64,000 nucleotides of DNA from Cytidiella melzeri (taxonomy: Eukaryota > Basidiomycota > Agaricomycetes > Polyporales > Irpicaceae), in the NCBI GenBank assembly GCA_022592445.1, contig JABYQR010000149.1, positions 1 to 64,000 on the forward strand. The letters run 5' to 3'. The position numbers and the translations under genes were made by a program. Every line of letters starts with the position of its first letter. The first letter of the stretch is position 1. This document shows, one piece after another, positions 40,295 to 51,396 of the stretch. The notes beneath the pieces were generated by a model, which saw only the letters and a program-made list of their open reading frames with translations, was not told where the DNA came from and did no database searches.

Positions 40295-40385
40295 GAAAAA
40301 CAGGAAGTGGCAGGGGATTACCATATTGGGCACTAATATTGTTGTGGGCGATAATAGTAGTAATAATACTATCTTTTATTTGTAA
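40295..40385 (+). repeat. Dispersed repeat fragment (inverted relative at 26.4 kb)
   Basis: GGGGATTACC ... GTAATAATACTATCTTTTA is alignable with the reverse complement of about 26400-26530. The final 19 bases are identical. Confidence 0.5.
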
Positions 40386-42981
40386 TATATAGCCTATTCG
40401 ACGCTAACAGGAGGGTGCCGCGTGACCGTGACGGTCCACGTTTGTGACAGAGACGGCAAGTCACAAGTCACCGGTCACCATTTGTCAATCAGACGAATGT
40501 GAATACGTGAACGCCCACTAGTATACAGTACCACCACATTTCTGTTCATTAAGCATCTCCCTGGAACCTCATCTAAGCTGCGACGTGAAGAGAACCACTA
40601 CTAAACCTTGAGCAGTGTACATGGTGATTGGCGAGAAGGCCTGAGCCGTTGTTTTTGGAGCTATCGCCCTGGTGGCTACAATTCAGGTGCAGCAAGTGTT
40701 GTGATTTCATGCGACACAGAGCTAACCAAAAGCCTTCTCTTAAGATACGGGATGACACTCGCATGTCCTGCTAGTAAATCCCCGCCACCAAGGTAAACAT
40801 CAAACGCAGGCTCCATCAGCCGTGGGCAGCGTTCCAGCCTCGTAGGTGCCATTGACCCTGAAATATTACTTCCCAAGTGCACGACCGTCTGGAGACAGTC
40901 AATTCAAATATTGGAGCTGTATCTGCCCGCTGACTGAGCGATCAGTGAAGCTGGACCGTGGCAGAATGAAGTTTACGACATCTTGTCATTTTCGTCCGCC
41001 ATCACCTCGCGGTACGTCCACCTGAGGTCTAGCGGCGAAAGCTGTTCTTTGACACGGTCTATCTATTCTTTGAACAGCCGCTGGCTCTGAGCTCGTGCTG
41101 CGGCTGCGCTTTGACCAGGCGAACGAAAATATAGGGTGACCCACGTCTGATCGTGATGTCAAGTATTTGTTTCTGGCGCTCGCTAACAACACTGCGCCTG
41201 TGGCAAGGCAGATCCTTGCGGCAATAAAAGGCAGCCGTGTGGTCCTCACTGGTGTGAAAACCCCCGTTCAAAGCACGAACTTCTACTGCTTCATGCTCAA
41301 TGACTAGACCCAGTTTCCCACCATTCCCGCAACCAGGCCCAACGCCTCAGAGCCATGCATACTTTAGACCCACCACCCGTGAGCCTCAGAGCACTGTCGG
41401 CGCTCGTGTCCAGAATTGCGGAGGGCGTGTCACATTTCCGGTATGCACTTTCCGCATTATTTACAGCGTGAGGGCGTTGCTGACGGGTTTACGCTAGCTT
41501 TTCGTTCGTACCGCATCTCATCACCAATCGTCGGATCTAAATGCTGATCACGTACCATCATCCTCTAGCCGGATTGCGACGTCGAAGTGCGCCTCAATAA
41601 CGTTTGGTATCTAGTCACTGTTATATCCATCTTAAATGTGAGTACTCGAACATCTTCGTCAGTCCTCTTTGTCACATATATCGTGCGTCATAGCTATTCG
41701 ATGCCACGTATCGGGTGGAATTCTATCATGATAGCGAACTCTGCAGCAATGTCTTCCGACCATACGTGGACATCAGGCCTTTTAAGAGCGGTGGCCACGC
41801 CAATTTCCGCCGCTAGTGGGCATCGTTGCTGTTCAGCGGCTTTGACTGGTCCGTATTGATGACTAGACTGCTGTCAGAGAAAGCGCTAACGTCCGCTCTT
41901 GTTGGCATTGTGTAGGGTTCTTGACAGCCGCATAGTAATCACCTTAACTCATGTTGATGAAGCTCCTACGCCACGGTAGGCTGTATTTGTATCTCAGCGC
42001 TGATCCACCAGAGCAATAGAAGAAGAATTGGCAAAGGTGGAGCACGTGAAATACATCGTGCTTCTTCGCGTAACGGTCCCTTCTCTAGATCTGCAATGCA
42101 ATGGCATTTCGTTCTGTCTGTGCATATTCACATCGCAGATGGCAAGTATGCACGTTTCCACTATTCAGTCCGTCATGCAGCCGTTAACAAAGACGTCCTG
42201 AACAAGTAAGTAGTACGTTCCAATATCAATAACGGAGCTTCGCAGGCTCGCACGGTGAGCTAGGGCCAGGAACACAGCATGACAAGATAAGGACACGATC
42301 GTTGTCTGCCTGGACCTAAGGTAGCCGATGGCAGAGCAAAGTTTCCCTAGGGAATAACGTTCAGCTGAGCGCGAACGCCTGGAGTTGTCAATGAAATGGG
42401 ACTGTAGCCTGAGAGCGCGCACCCTTCGACTTCGAAGGACGTCGCGAGTAACGCGCATTAAAGGACAAGGGTCCCGCATGGCAACATAGCTTTGTTAAAG
42501 GTCGAGATCCGTAGTCGCAGAGTCCTATCAAAGATCCTTGCTTCTCGGCATTACTGGACAAGGGCCATATCGAGGCACAACGAGTGCAAAGGTTGACAGC
42601 GTCGTAGATACATCCTGCCCTTCGAGCTTGATACTGCAACCCTTGACATGGCGCATTTTGATGGCACAGCAGATGCGTGTACCACCCAAATATATTGCCA
42701 TACTACTCTACTGATCTTAAGTCTAGCGTCAGGAGCACTAGAACGGGTCGACATCTAAGGATCAGACAGCACAAGGTTGCACTAACAAAGTTCACTGCGA
42801 ACATACAAGTTTCCTTGCAAGTACCAGGATGGATCACAAGGGAAGGAGGGCTGCAGTGTATTTGGGAGTGTGTCGACACACGTGTACGGTGGAAATACAT
42901 TGAGGCGACCGAAGTGCATTGTGTTACGGTTCCATCCCGCCCACTATTGGTGCAAGATAACTGTTGGTATTGTACATTGCA

Positions 42982-45923
42982 TTATGCCTATCGCAGATGT
43001 TAACGTTAATCAAATGTGACAGAACTGGCGCGGACGTACGAGGTAATTGTATGACTTCCTATCCTCACAGCGCTCCAGATAATCCCGCTAAACCAGATTT
43101 TGAGGTTGCGAGACACAAAGACGTACAAGATACGTACCTCGATCAGACCCTCAATCCGCTTCTTGATAGTGTTGGGCTGTGGATGGAAGCGCGCTGATAG
43201 CTGGCGAGTAACTTCGTTGACGAGATCATTGTGTGTCATATGTTTGCGATCTTTCATGATCCTGACAATGCAGGCCTGGGAGCATGCCAGCGTGAGACGC
43301 GGTCATAAAGGAATAATTGGACACGAACTTCTGTTTGGAGCTTCCGCTCTTCGTCGACACGGTCTTGAGTTTCTTTTCTTTCATCGACGCTCTCGACCCG
43401 CGATGCGATCGTACTGATCTTGATCTTTTGAAGCGGCGAAGTGAAGTCGGCGTTGAAAGAGAAGGTGTCAGAGGGGTTGACATCGCGTCCAGCGGGATGC
43501 TTCCTCAAGATCTTGAATTTTGCGCATGCCAGTGACTGCAAATTTCGCTGAAGCTCGGACTCTTGGATTCTCGTTTCGCTCTTAATGTGCTAACTCACAT
43601 AGCTTTGTTAGTCCTGTTGAAAGATGAAGACATTACACGCGGACCTCATAAGAAAGTGTTTCCCCGACTGGGACATTCTCGAACAGTAGCAGAATGACAA
43701 GGGCAAATGTCGAGACGTTGAGCTCATGTGTCCGAGCTTTGAAGGTGGCCCGAACATCGGCATTACCCAGCGACGGCTGCCACGTCAATTTGCGCCCAGA
43801 GTGCCTTGAGAAGTAGAACTTTTCGAACAACTTGCAAGCCTCGTCCAAAACACCGGGGAAGACGCAAGGTGGGGAGGAATATGACATTGGCCAGAATGTT
43901 GAAGTCATGACCGTGACCGACATCTCAACATCTGACTGGGTCTATCAGAGCGGTCAGGCTCAACGTAGCATCGCGATAGGTCAAGGCGCGTACCTCGTGC
44001 TTCGAGATATACTCGCAATAAGCCTGCATTGTGTCCGCCGATAGACGCATGTCATGGAACATGCCTTCCAGCTTCTGCGTAAATTGAAATCCACACTCTA
44101 CTTTGAGCTTTGCTAGCATACCACGCTCTGCATCGTCGGACACAGAACGACCCTGCAGAAGACGCTTCGCAAGATGAGTCTTGTAATAACGCTCAAATAC
44201 GTCCTTGTCGGTAATGTAACGGAAGACAGTGATAGTCTTGTCCAGTATGGCATCAACCTCCGCTTCCGTTTTCTAGCAGTCGTGGGTATGAAAGGACGTC
44301 ACTTAAGACGAGCAAGTAGCGGACTCACGCCTTTCAACCCTTTCTTCAGATTGTCGTCTATGAACAATGAGATAAATTCAGGCGACTTTGCATGCACATT
44401 GATGAAAGTCTCAAAAGCCTGTCGAACTTAACATCAATTTTCGGTCGCCTGAGCAGAAACACCAACCGTACCTCGTTGATTCCGCTTTCAATCTCCCTAT
44501 CACTATGGCAGGTTTTCGTCCAGACCGTGTCGAATTTGTCTTTCAGACTAAGCACATCCACCACCCACTTCAAAGCCAGCTGTAACGTCTGCGCAGCGGC
44601 GTTAGGTTTAGCCTTGGCTTTGCATTTGCCCTTGGGATCGTCGGCTTCCTCCAGAGTATCGGCGAGACCGTCAAGATTTTCGCTGGCCGCATTCAACTCC
44701 TTCCCTCTTCGTATGAGAGAGTTCTTGAGGGCCTTTCTGAGGATAGGTAGGCCTGTAGGTACCATTACGAAAAGCCGATATATCCTTAAAAGGTCTTCGT
44801 ATTTGTCGCCGTCTATCATAGCATCCAGCCCTGAGTTGGGTAGGTCGATAATTGTGGACAGGTGGGACGTTAACATATTTCGCTCAAGAATCTGGCGTAA
44901 GGGCTGCGACGTATGGGACGATAGGTAATGATGGGTCCGAGCCTGCTCTGCGTCCAGACGAGACTCTACCTATAGAAGTTGAGTGGGGGAGAGTGATATA
45001 TTCGGGAGTCACACACTCGTCTGAGGTACTCCGGTGCATCACAGCTCTGTAGCAACGTCTCTCCTTCGGATTGGTAGAATATCTCGCTTTCGCGGAGAAT
45101 GGCAGGCTCCAGGTCGCGCTTGTAGATGGTGGGACCACCTGGCTCACTCAGCTGCAGCAGGACGTTCACACAGCCCAGCACTGCGGAGCGGTTAATCACG
45201 TAGCCATCGCGCTCAGTGTGTATTTGGAGCAGTATGGCATCAATGAGATGCTGCTGTATAGGCGGACGTATGATGTGCTTGATGAATAGCAACAGACCGG
45301 CATCCCATATCTCAGGAACATTGGCTCCCTTGGTATATACACGGTCCTGATGAGGGAGAGCAGGTCAGCGAACAGCAGAGGACCGCACGTCGATAGATTG
45401 ACCATATACTTCAAGACATCCCTCAGACGCGACAGGCTTGAAGTATGATCATCCCACACTTTCTTCACAGCCTTCAACAGCATCTCGGCTTCCTGGCTCT
45501 TTTGGACTGTGTCCTCTCCAGTGGCGTTAGGGAAACAGGGCATAATATCCTGCTTGGCGAGTTTGTCCAGATTCTCCGCAATCAGTTGGAGCGTTCCCTT
45601 GTAGAGTGTTTCCCCGTGCTTATATAGCACCATGTTGTAGGCATACCTGTGATTTTCTTCGTAGGACAGATTGTACGCGCGGTGATTCTGGATCTCGAGC
45701 ATATTGTGTCTGAGCTTGGCCCAAGTGTCGTCGATAGAAATATTGGGGCCATGCTGAGCTAGGATTCAGCTGCCTTAACCCTCATGTTCCGCTGCACAGA
45801 GAGAAGTACCTTCTTGGGTGGTTTCTATGATGAGAGAGTCAACACCTCGATCCCGTCCTTTCCAGGCTCCAGTCAAAAGCTCACTATTTTCGTCTTCCCT
45901 CGCCGGGCTTCAGGAGTATTCAT
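42982..45923 (-). CDS. CUL3: Cullin-3, scaffold of BTB-type E3 ubiquitin ligases
   Basis: CUL3 bridges BTB substrate adaptors and the RING protein Rbx1. ATG at 45923 gives a 39-nt exon 1 ([13 protein letters not shown]). A 15-nt microexon (45824-45810, KPPKK) follows, then exon 3 from 45753, together giving the usual KIKPPKK cullin-3 start. Recognisable blocks: [106 protein letters not shown]. The neddylation motif [11 protein letters not shown] has its lysine intact. The penultimate exon ends NYL; a 52-nt GTACGT...TAG intron (43039-42988) then leaves a last exon of GCATAA, restoring the canonical C-terminal YLA. Reading through that intron would instead give a short odd tail. The gene looks intact. 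Confidence 0.95.
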
Positions 45924-46368
45924 CAGCCATCGTAACATTCGGGCAAAGACATTGCAACATACGCGTTGCCATAATTCACCGACGGTATGCTAGCTTTGTC
46001 TTAGGAGTAGAGACGAGTGGTAGTAGTACATGTTCAGGCGCGGTTTCGTCAGTCGCGTCTACAGTCATAGACGCCCGTATCATGATCAATTAATTACAAT
46101 TTCCACGAGCACTTGCCAACAACTGTAACATAGAAATTTGGAACTTGTCAACGACTGCGACCTCGACCACGACCTCGCAGGACGTCCGCCACGGCTGACT
46201 TTGAGCTTTAAGAAAGGAAAAACAACACTCAAGTCAAGCAAATGAGTCAGCCTTCGAACCAGCCTCGTGTTCTGTACACGGACCGCCGCTTGGATTTCTT
46301 GCGATGTGCCAGTCACGCATGTTGTTAATACCGTACGCTTCTTGTATCCCGCATCCCATGTCCCTACC
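45924..46368. other. Divergent promoter region of CUL3 and the GH5 gene
   Basis: Shared 445-bp intergenic region between two divergently transcribed genes; no clear TATA box on either side. Confidence 0.5.
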
Positions 46369-48220
46369 ATGCTGCTAATACTACTCTCTCTCTGTCTGGT
46401 GCTGTTTCGGGTCGTAGCTCAACAATGCAGGCTGATCATGCCTGGGAACCTTGGCGCAACACCGGCGTTCCCCTCTTCACAAATCCCGACTCGAACAGCG
46501 GACACTTCAGGCAGTCCGTCGACAACTCAGAGTAGTACTACTGCTAGTAGCTCGCCAACGCTTGCACCCTTCAACTATGGCACAGATATTATTCGAGGTG
46601 TGAACTTGTGAGTCCAGTCGTATGGTCACGGGAACTATCAGTTGAACATTAACTCGGGCAGAGGGGGTTGGTTTGTTCTCGAAGTGAGCTATTTGTCTCA
46701 TTTTCGTACATTGCAGGTCGTGCTGACAGCCATGAAGCCCTGGATAACGCCAAGCGTGTTCGAGAACTTCAACAACTCCGATATCGTTGACGAATTCACT
46801 ATGGGCCAGATGCTCAATAACGTCACTGCCTTGGGTATTCTACAGAACCACTGGGAGACATGGATCACAGAAGATGATTTTAAGGCTATCCATGCTGCAG
46901 GACTCAACCATGTTCGGTAAGAAGCCTAAACCAAAGGTATCACAACTCGCTGTGCTACAACTTGAACGGTCTCTTTCAGCATGCAAATTGGTTACTGGTC
47001 GGTCCCTCTCACCTCAGCCGACACAAACTTTACTCTATCGGTCAACCCCTACATTCCTGGCGCATGGCCATATCTCCTCCAAGCTCTGAACTGGGCGAAA
47101 CAAAACGGTCTACATGTCATATTGGACCTGCACGGTGCTCCCGGTTCTCAGAATGGCTACGACAACTCTGGACACAGGACGAATGACGTTGCATGGGCCA
47201 GTGATGACGACAGTGTCTCGCGGACGTTGGACGTCATCAAAGTCATTGCTGCACAAGTCGGTGGCATGATTGATGTCTTGGAGTTACTGAACGAACCTGC
47301 CGGTTTCGTATCTGCCATTGCGGATGCTCTGCCTGGTTATTGGAAAGACGGATACCAGGTTGTTCGGGATGCTGCTGGAGGTGGAATCAAGGTCATGATC
47401 ATGGATGCTTTCCTTGGAGTAGAAGTACGACATGCCATCTCGCGACGCCGTCGCGAACGATACTGACCAGGAAAGCTTAGAGCTGGCAGGATTTCTTAAC
47501 CTACCCTTCTGCGCAAGGTGTCTTGATGGATACAGTGTGTATCTTGAACAATGGCTAACACGGGATACTGACTGTCTGTCTTGTTTACAGCACGAGTATC
47601 AAATATTCAATTACCCACAATTGCAACTTTCCTTCCCTGAACATATCGATGTAGGCTGCCACTTTCCTTGAACGGCATCTGGCTGACATCTAATCTAGTA
47701 TTCCTGCCAAGTGCTGACAAACCTCTCGTCCTACGCAAGCTCCAACATCTACACTATCATTGGCGAATGGACAACGGCTCCCACTGACTGTGCAATGTGG
47801 CTGAACGGTCGGGGCGTTGGTGCACGATGGGACGGCACCTGGCAAACAGGACAGCCCACGTTTGGCAGCTGTGATGGCATGACTGGCAATATGAGCACGT
47901 TCAGCGATGACTACAAGACTTTCCTCCGACAGTGCGTTGCTGATCGCTCAACTGTTACTGGGGTGTAACGCCGATGATCGCCCGCTTACAGGTATTACGA
48001 AGCTCAGGTTGCCATAGGCGAAGCCATACAAGGTTGGGTGTATTGGACATGGAAGGTTGAAACCGTCTCGTTTTCCTTTATTTGTACGGCGGCTGACCCG
48101 GGCATACTCTTGCAGGTAGAGAACGCTGATGACTGGAGCTATCAGCGTGGGCTCGAAGGCGGTTGGATACCACAAAACCCATTGGACAGAATGTATCCAG
48201 ATATATGCGCCAACAACTGA
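46369..48220 (+). CDS. Secreted GH5 exo-beta-1,3-glucanase
   Basis: Hydrolyses beta-1,3-glucan from chain ends, in wall remodelling or lentinan-type glucan turnover. ATG at 46369 gives a signal peptide (LLILLSLCLVLF, then VVAQQ), followed by a Ser/Thr-rich linker. The GH5 body follows over several exons: RGVNLGGWFVLE; PWITPSVFENF; NHWETWITEDDF; HVILDLHGAPGSQNG; LLNEPAGF, whose Glu is the acid/base; IYTIIGEWTTA, whose Glu is the nucleophile. It ends GWIPQNPLDRMYP. Introns include about 46606-46660, 46682-46735, 46918-46979 and 47698. Both catalytic Glu and the aromatic residues of the subsite are present, so it should be active. Subfamily GH5_9 is the likely assignment. It is divergent from CUL3. 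Confidence 0.92.
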
Positions 48221-48528
48221 AGAAATCAACGGACTCCCACTTCGACTATCAAATACTTCCGTTCATACTGTAGCTTATTGATTCCTAGAACATGTACAAT
48301 GCATAGACTCCTGTAAATTACATATTTACATGGCGTGGTGATCAACGACCATCGAAAACAGCTAGGCAAATGAGTGAGGGTGGATTATGGGACCTAACGA
48401 AATGCAGAAATGTCAAGCAACGAAAAAAGGAACCTGTGCCCCCACATGGCGGCCAGCATACCGAGCGGCACCAGCACACACGACGAGGGGAGTAATACAA
48501 CGCGATCATGGAACCTGATAAAAACTGT
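48221..48528. other. Convergent 3' region between the GH5 gene and the membrane-protein gene
   Basis: Tail-to-tail spacer of 308 bp; no gene seen. Confidence 0.5.
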
Positions 48529-50917
48529 TCAAAACTTCGCTGCTGCTGCACGAGCGACCTTCCTCTCCGACCGACGCTGCTTCCTCGTCTTCACATGCGC
48601 AGACGTCTTTCTCGCCTTCCTCTTTGACACCTTCCTCTTTGACACCTTCCTCTTTGACACCTTGTGCCTAGCCTCCAGATGCTCAACCACCTGCTCAGTG
48701 ATAGCCTTAGCATTTACCTTCGCCAAGTCGGTATGAGTCTTGATTGTCTCCTTCACAGATGAGATCCACCGCTCGCCAACCTCGCGTATCTGCTTAGCTC
48801 TGTGCTTGGCTCGCTCGTTGCGCTTCTCAAACTTCTCTTGGATGGTAGACACCGCTCCCTTCGACTGCTCCCACAAAACTGACGTCTGGCGACTGATAGC
48901 GGATGAGAGTTGGTCGATAGCATCCAATATCTCCTGCAAATCGTGCTGGACAGCCTTCCCGAGAGGAGCGTACGCCAGGGATTCAGAAAGTGAGGTAGCG
49001 ATGCGAGTGCTGAGTGCATGGAACGATGTATCGATCGAGGAAGCCCTTTCCTTTCCTTTGCTTTTGTGTTGGTGAGGCGGCGGAGGGGAGAGGACGGAAA
49101 TGGAAGTGATGGTGTCCACCTGCTTGGTGAGGCCGGAAGACGTAGGACGGAGCATGATATCGGTAGTCTCTGTTTTGCCTGCCCAGGTGAGCAGACCACA
49201 GCCGCAACCACACTCTTCCGGAGCGGAAGCCGTGGCGCGAGGTGTCGAAGCCGACGAAGAGGATGAAGCTGGCTGTGCTGTGGACGTCGCCGAAATAGAT
49301 GATGCAGGAGTAGAGTTATGTACCGGAATAGCACTATTCTTGGAAGACGGGGAGGATAGTGCGAAGCTGGACACGCCAACGGATGTCAAAGCAGTAGACT
49401 GTGACTTGTTTGCTATTGCAAGCGAAGGACGCAGGAGTCCCGTGAGAGGCGTAGCAAGTGTTCGATTCGTCATGGCGTCTATAACGGGGGCATTGAACGA
49501 GCCGTGGACGATATAACCCAATACTATCGATAGGATCGCAAATCTATGTCAAGATCAGTGTTAGCACGTATTCGAAGCACAGCGGTCCACTGTGCCATAC
49601 GTACATGGTGAGAGCGTTCGCAGACACCTTCGGCATTGTGTTCTTGCCCGAAGCGGGGAGCAAAGGGCGGAAAGCTTGAGTGACTTGTTGTGGCGTTGCC
49701 CTCTCCAACGCATCCTGTTCAACCACAGGAGATGCGTGGTTGCTAAAAGTGGTTAGTCGGGCTGAAGGAACTGCTTGGGCCTCCCACTGCTGTTCTGCTT
49801 CAAGCAGATAGTCGGTAGAACCAAGTACGTCGACCATGGACAGAGAGCTCGACATCATCACAGGAAGATAGATTGTATGCTCCTGAAGACATATGTCTGA
49901 GAAGGATGGAAGGAAAACGAGCGCAATTGAAGGAGCATCGAGCTCGAAATGCAAACAAGACTGATAATCAATGAAGTTGAATGTCAATATATCATCGGAG
50001 AAACCTACGTTATTGCGAGCTGTCTTATCAACAACAGAAATGACTTTCTTCGTAGTCTTTGCGCCTGATGTAAAGCACTCATACTCGTGCATGACAATGT
50101 TCGAAGCGTGGATAGACTTCTGCCCGCGAATCAAATGGCCGCTGACTGCCCACTTGTCAAGTAGCATCTCAACAAATGAAAATTTGGCCACTGGAGATGA
50201 GCCGTATAGGACGACGTGAAAGTCGATCTTTGAGGGTCGAGGAAGACTGCGAGCGATTTCACCGCTGTGCGCTTCATCTACTGGAACATCGAATGTCGAA
50301 AGATGATCCGGTTCCGCAGTAGAGTCAGCGGGAGGAAGGATAGTCTCTACGGCAGCGTCTGCGGAGGCCACGTCAGCGTCAAAGGGCAATAATTCCTCGA
50401 AAGAAGTATTGAGGGATTGAAGCGTAGATGTGGTAGGGTCTGGGAACGACAATTTCAAGGAGCGAGTCGAGTGCACGATCGATGCCTGGATGGAATTCGA
50501 AAGTGAGTTTGTGCGAGGAGAGCTGAGCGTGCTCATCATGCTTTGGTCGAGTGCAGCCATGACTTGTTCGTCCTCAGGATCCACCTTCTGCACCGTGGCC
50601 GAAGACGCGTCGTGAGAGTGGCCGCTGACCTCCGCCCCTACATGAGCGAACATGTCGGCAAGGGCGCAATCATCGTGGGGTGTCTCGTCGGAACTGTCCT
50701 CAAGAAGACCTTCCCAACCTTCAACGACTCCGGCGCGCGAACTTGCAACGCTGCTGAACGACCTGCGAGAGACTGGTCTACTGAATGCATCGTCGTGATC
50801 GCTATCGAAACCAATGACGGAATCATCGTCTCCTCTGCTGGATATGTCAAGCCAGTCCGAGTCTGACAGACTCTCTAGCTCTGAGAGGCTGGAGTAATTG
50901 TAGTCTGGGGTGTCCAT
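48529..50917 (-). CDS. Single-span membrane protein of unknown function, autophagy-receptor-like layout
   Basis: Not recognised as a named family. Two exons: 50917-49605 and 49543-48529 (intron GTACGT...CATAG), about 775 aa. The first 60 residues are acidic and Ser/Asp-rich, with DWLDI (Trp22-Ile25) and GWEGL (Trp68-Leu71), both W-x-x-[IL] sites in acidic-Ser context. Residues about 230-370 alternate short hydrophobic strands and helices (FHVVLYGSS; KKVISVVD; TFNFIDY; SIALVFLPS), suggesting an alpha/beta domain. The exon junction falls in a single membrane helix (about 435-455: ALTIFAILSIVLGYIV). After it come a Ser/Ala-rich linker, a coiled-coil-like stretch and a strongly basic tail with three KVSKR units. 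Residue numbers are approximate. The order AIM-like site, alpha/beta domain, single TM resembles Atg32, but no homology is shown. Confidence 0.85.
48612..48662. repeat. Tandem 15-bp repeat encoding KVSKR units
   Basis: The unit CCTCTTTGACACCTT, plus-strand view, is repeated three times in the 3' coding part of the membrane-protein gene. Confidence 0.8.
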
Positions 50918-51396
50918 ATCGATGAACGAGGATGAGTGGCCTTCACGCAGGAGTCAGCTATATAAAGGGGCTCGCGTCGAGCGGCATGAGGCGGTCCGGG
51001 TAATCCTGGGTAATCGGAGCCGGTTGCGATAAACGCAAAGTATAATGCTTTTTCTGCTACTGTCACTACCGTCGTTGACCTCGTCCACTCACATCCTCTA
51101 CAAAAAGCCTCTTTCAATGCAAAAAAACCTGTATGGATATCAGTGAGTCGAATATCTGCCGTTGCACCATGAAGTGCGCTTTCTCATGCGCATATAGTCT
51201 ACTCAATTGCACCCGTCTTTCTCTCGGCCGAGACTCGAGATTAAGGATGATTGTAGCTCAATCACACGTTGTTGTCGCGGAAGTATTAGCTATCGAGAAC
51301 CTAGTGTAACATCTACCCTCACAACGCACCAGCAGCTGCGGACGACCACCAGCGACACGAGCCCTCATTTTGCAAACTTCATTGTGGAAGGCCCTT
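50918..51396. other. Divergent promoter region of the membrane-protein and F-box genes
   Basis: TATATAAAGG lies at 50959-50968 on the plus strand; read on the minus strand it is TTTATATA, about 45 bp before the ATG at 50917, so it may serve either gene. Confidence 0.45.

Larger units (their letters stand above)
39526..42981. other. Intergenic, no recognisable gene
   Basis: About 3.4 kb. 39725-39910 is a purine-rich low-complexity tract (GAGGGAGAGGGCAAGG words). 40295-40385 is a dispersed-repeat fragment. The remainder to the CUL3 3' end shows only short overlapping frames with no domain. If the LTR at 38.8-39.5 kb once had a body here, it is deleted or unrecognisable. Confidence 0.5.

Noticed and set aside
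43006..43030. C-terminal extension of CUL3 by intron read-through (tail after NYL)
   Set aside because: A consensus GTACGT donor and TAG acceptor remove it and restore the universal YLA ending, so splicing is the better model.
43100..43417. 105-codon plus-strand frame
   Set aside because: Antisense to CUL3 C-terminal exons.
49100..49516. 138-codon acidic plus-strand frame
   Set aside because: Antisense shadow of the Ser/Ala-rich linker of the membrane-protein gene.
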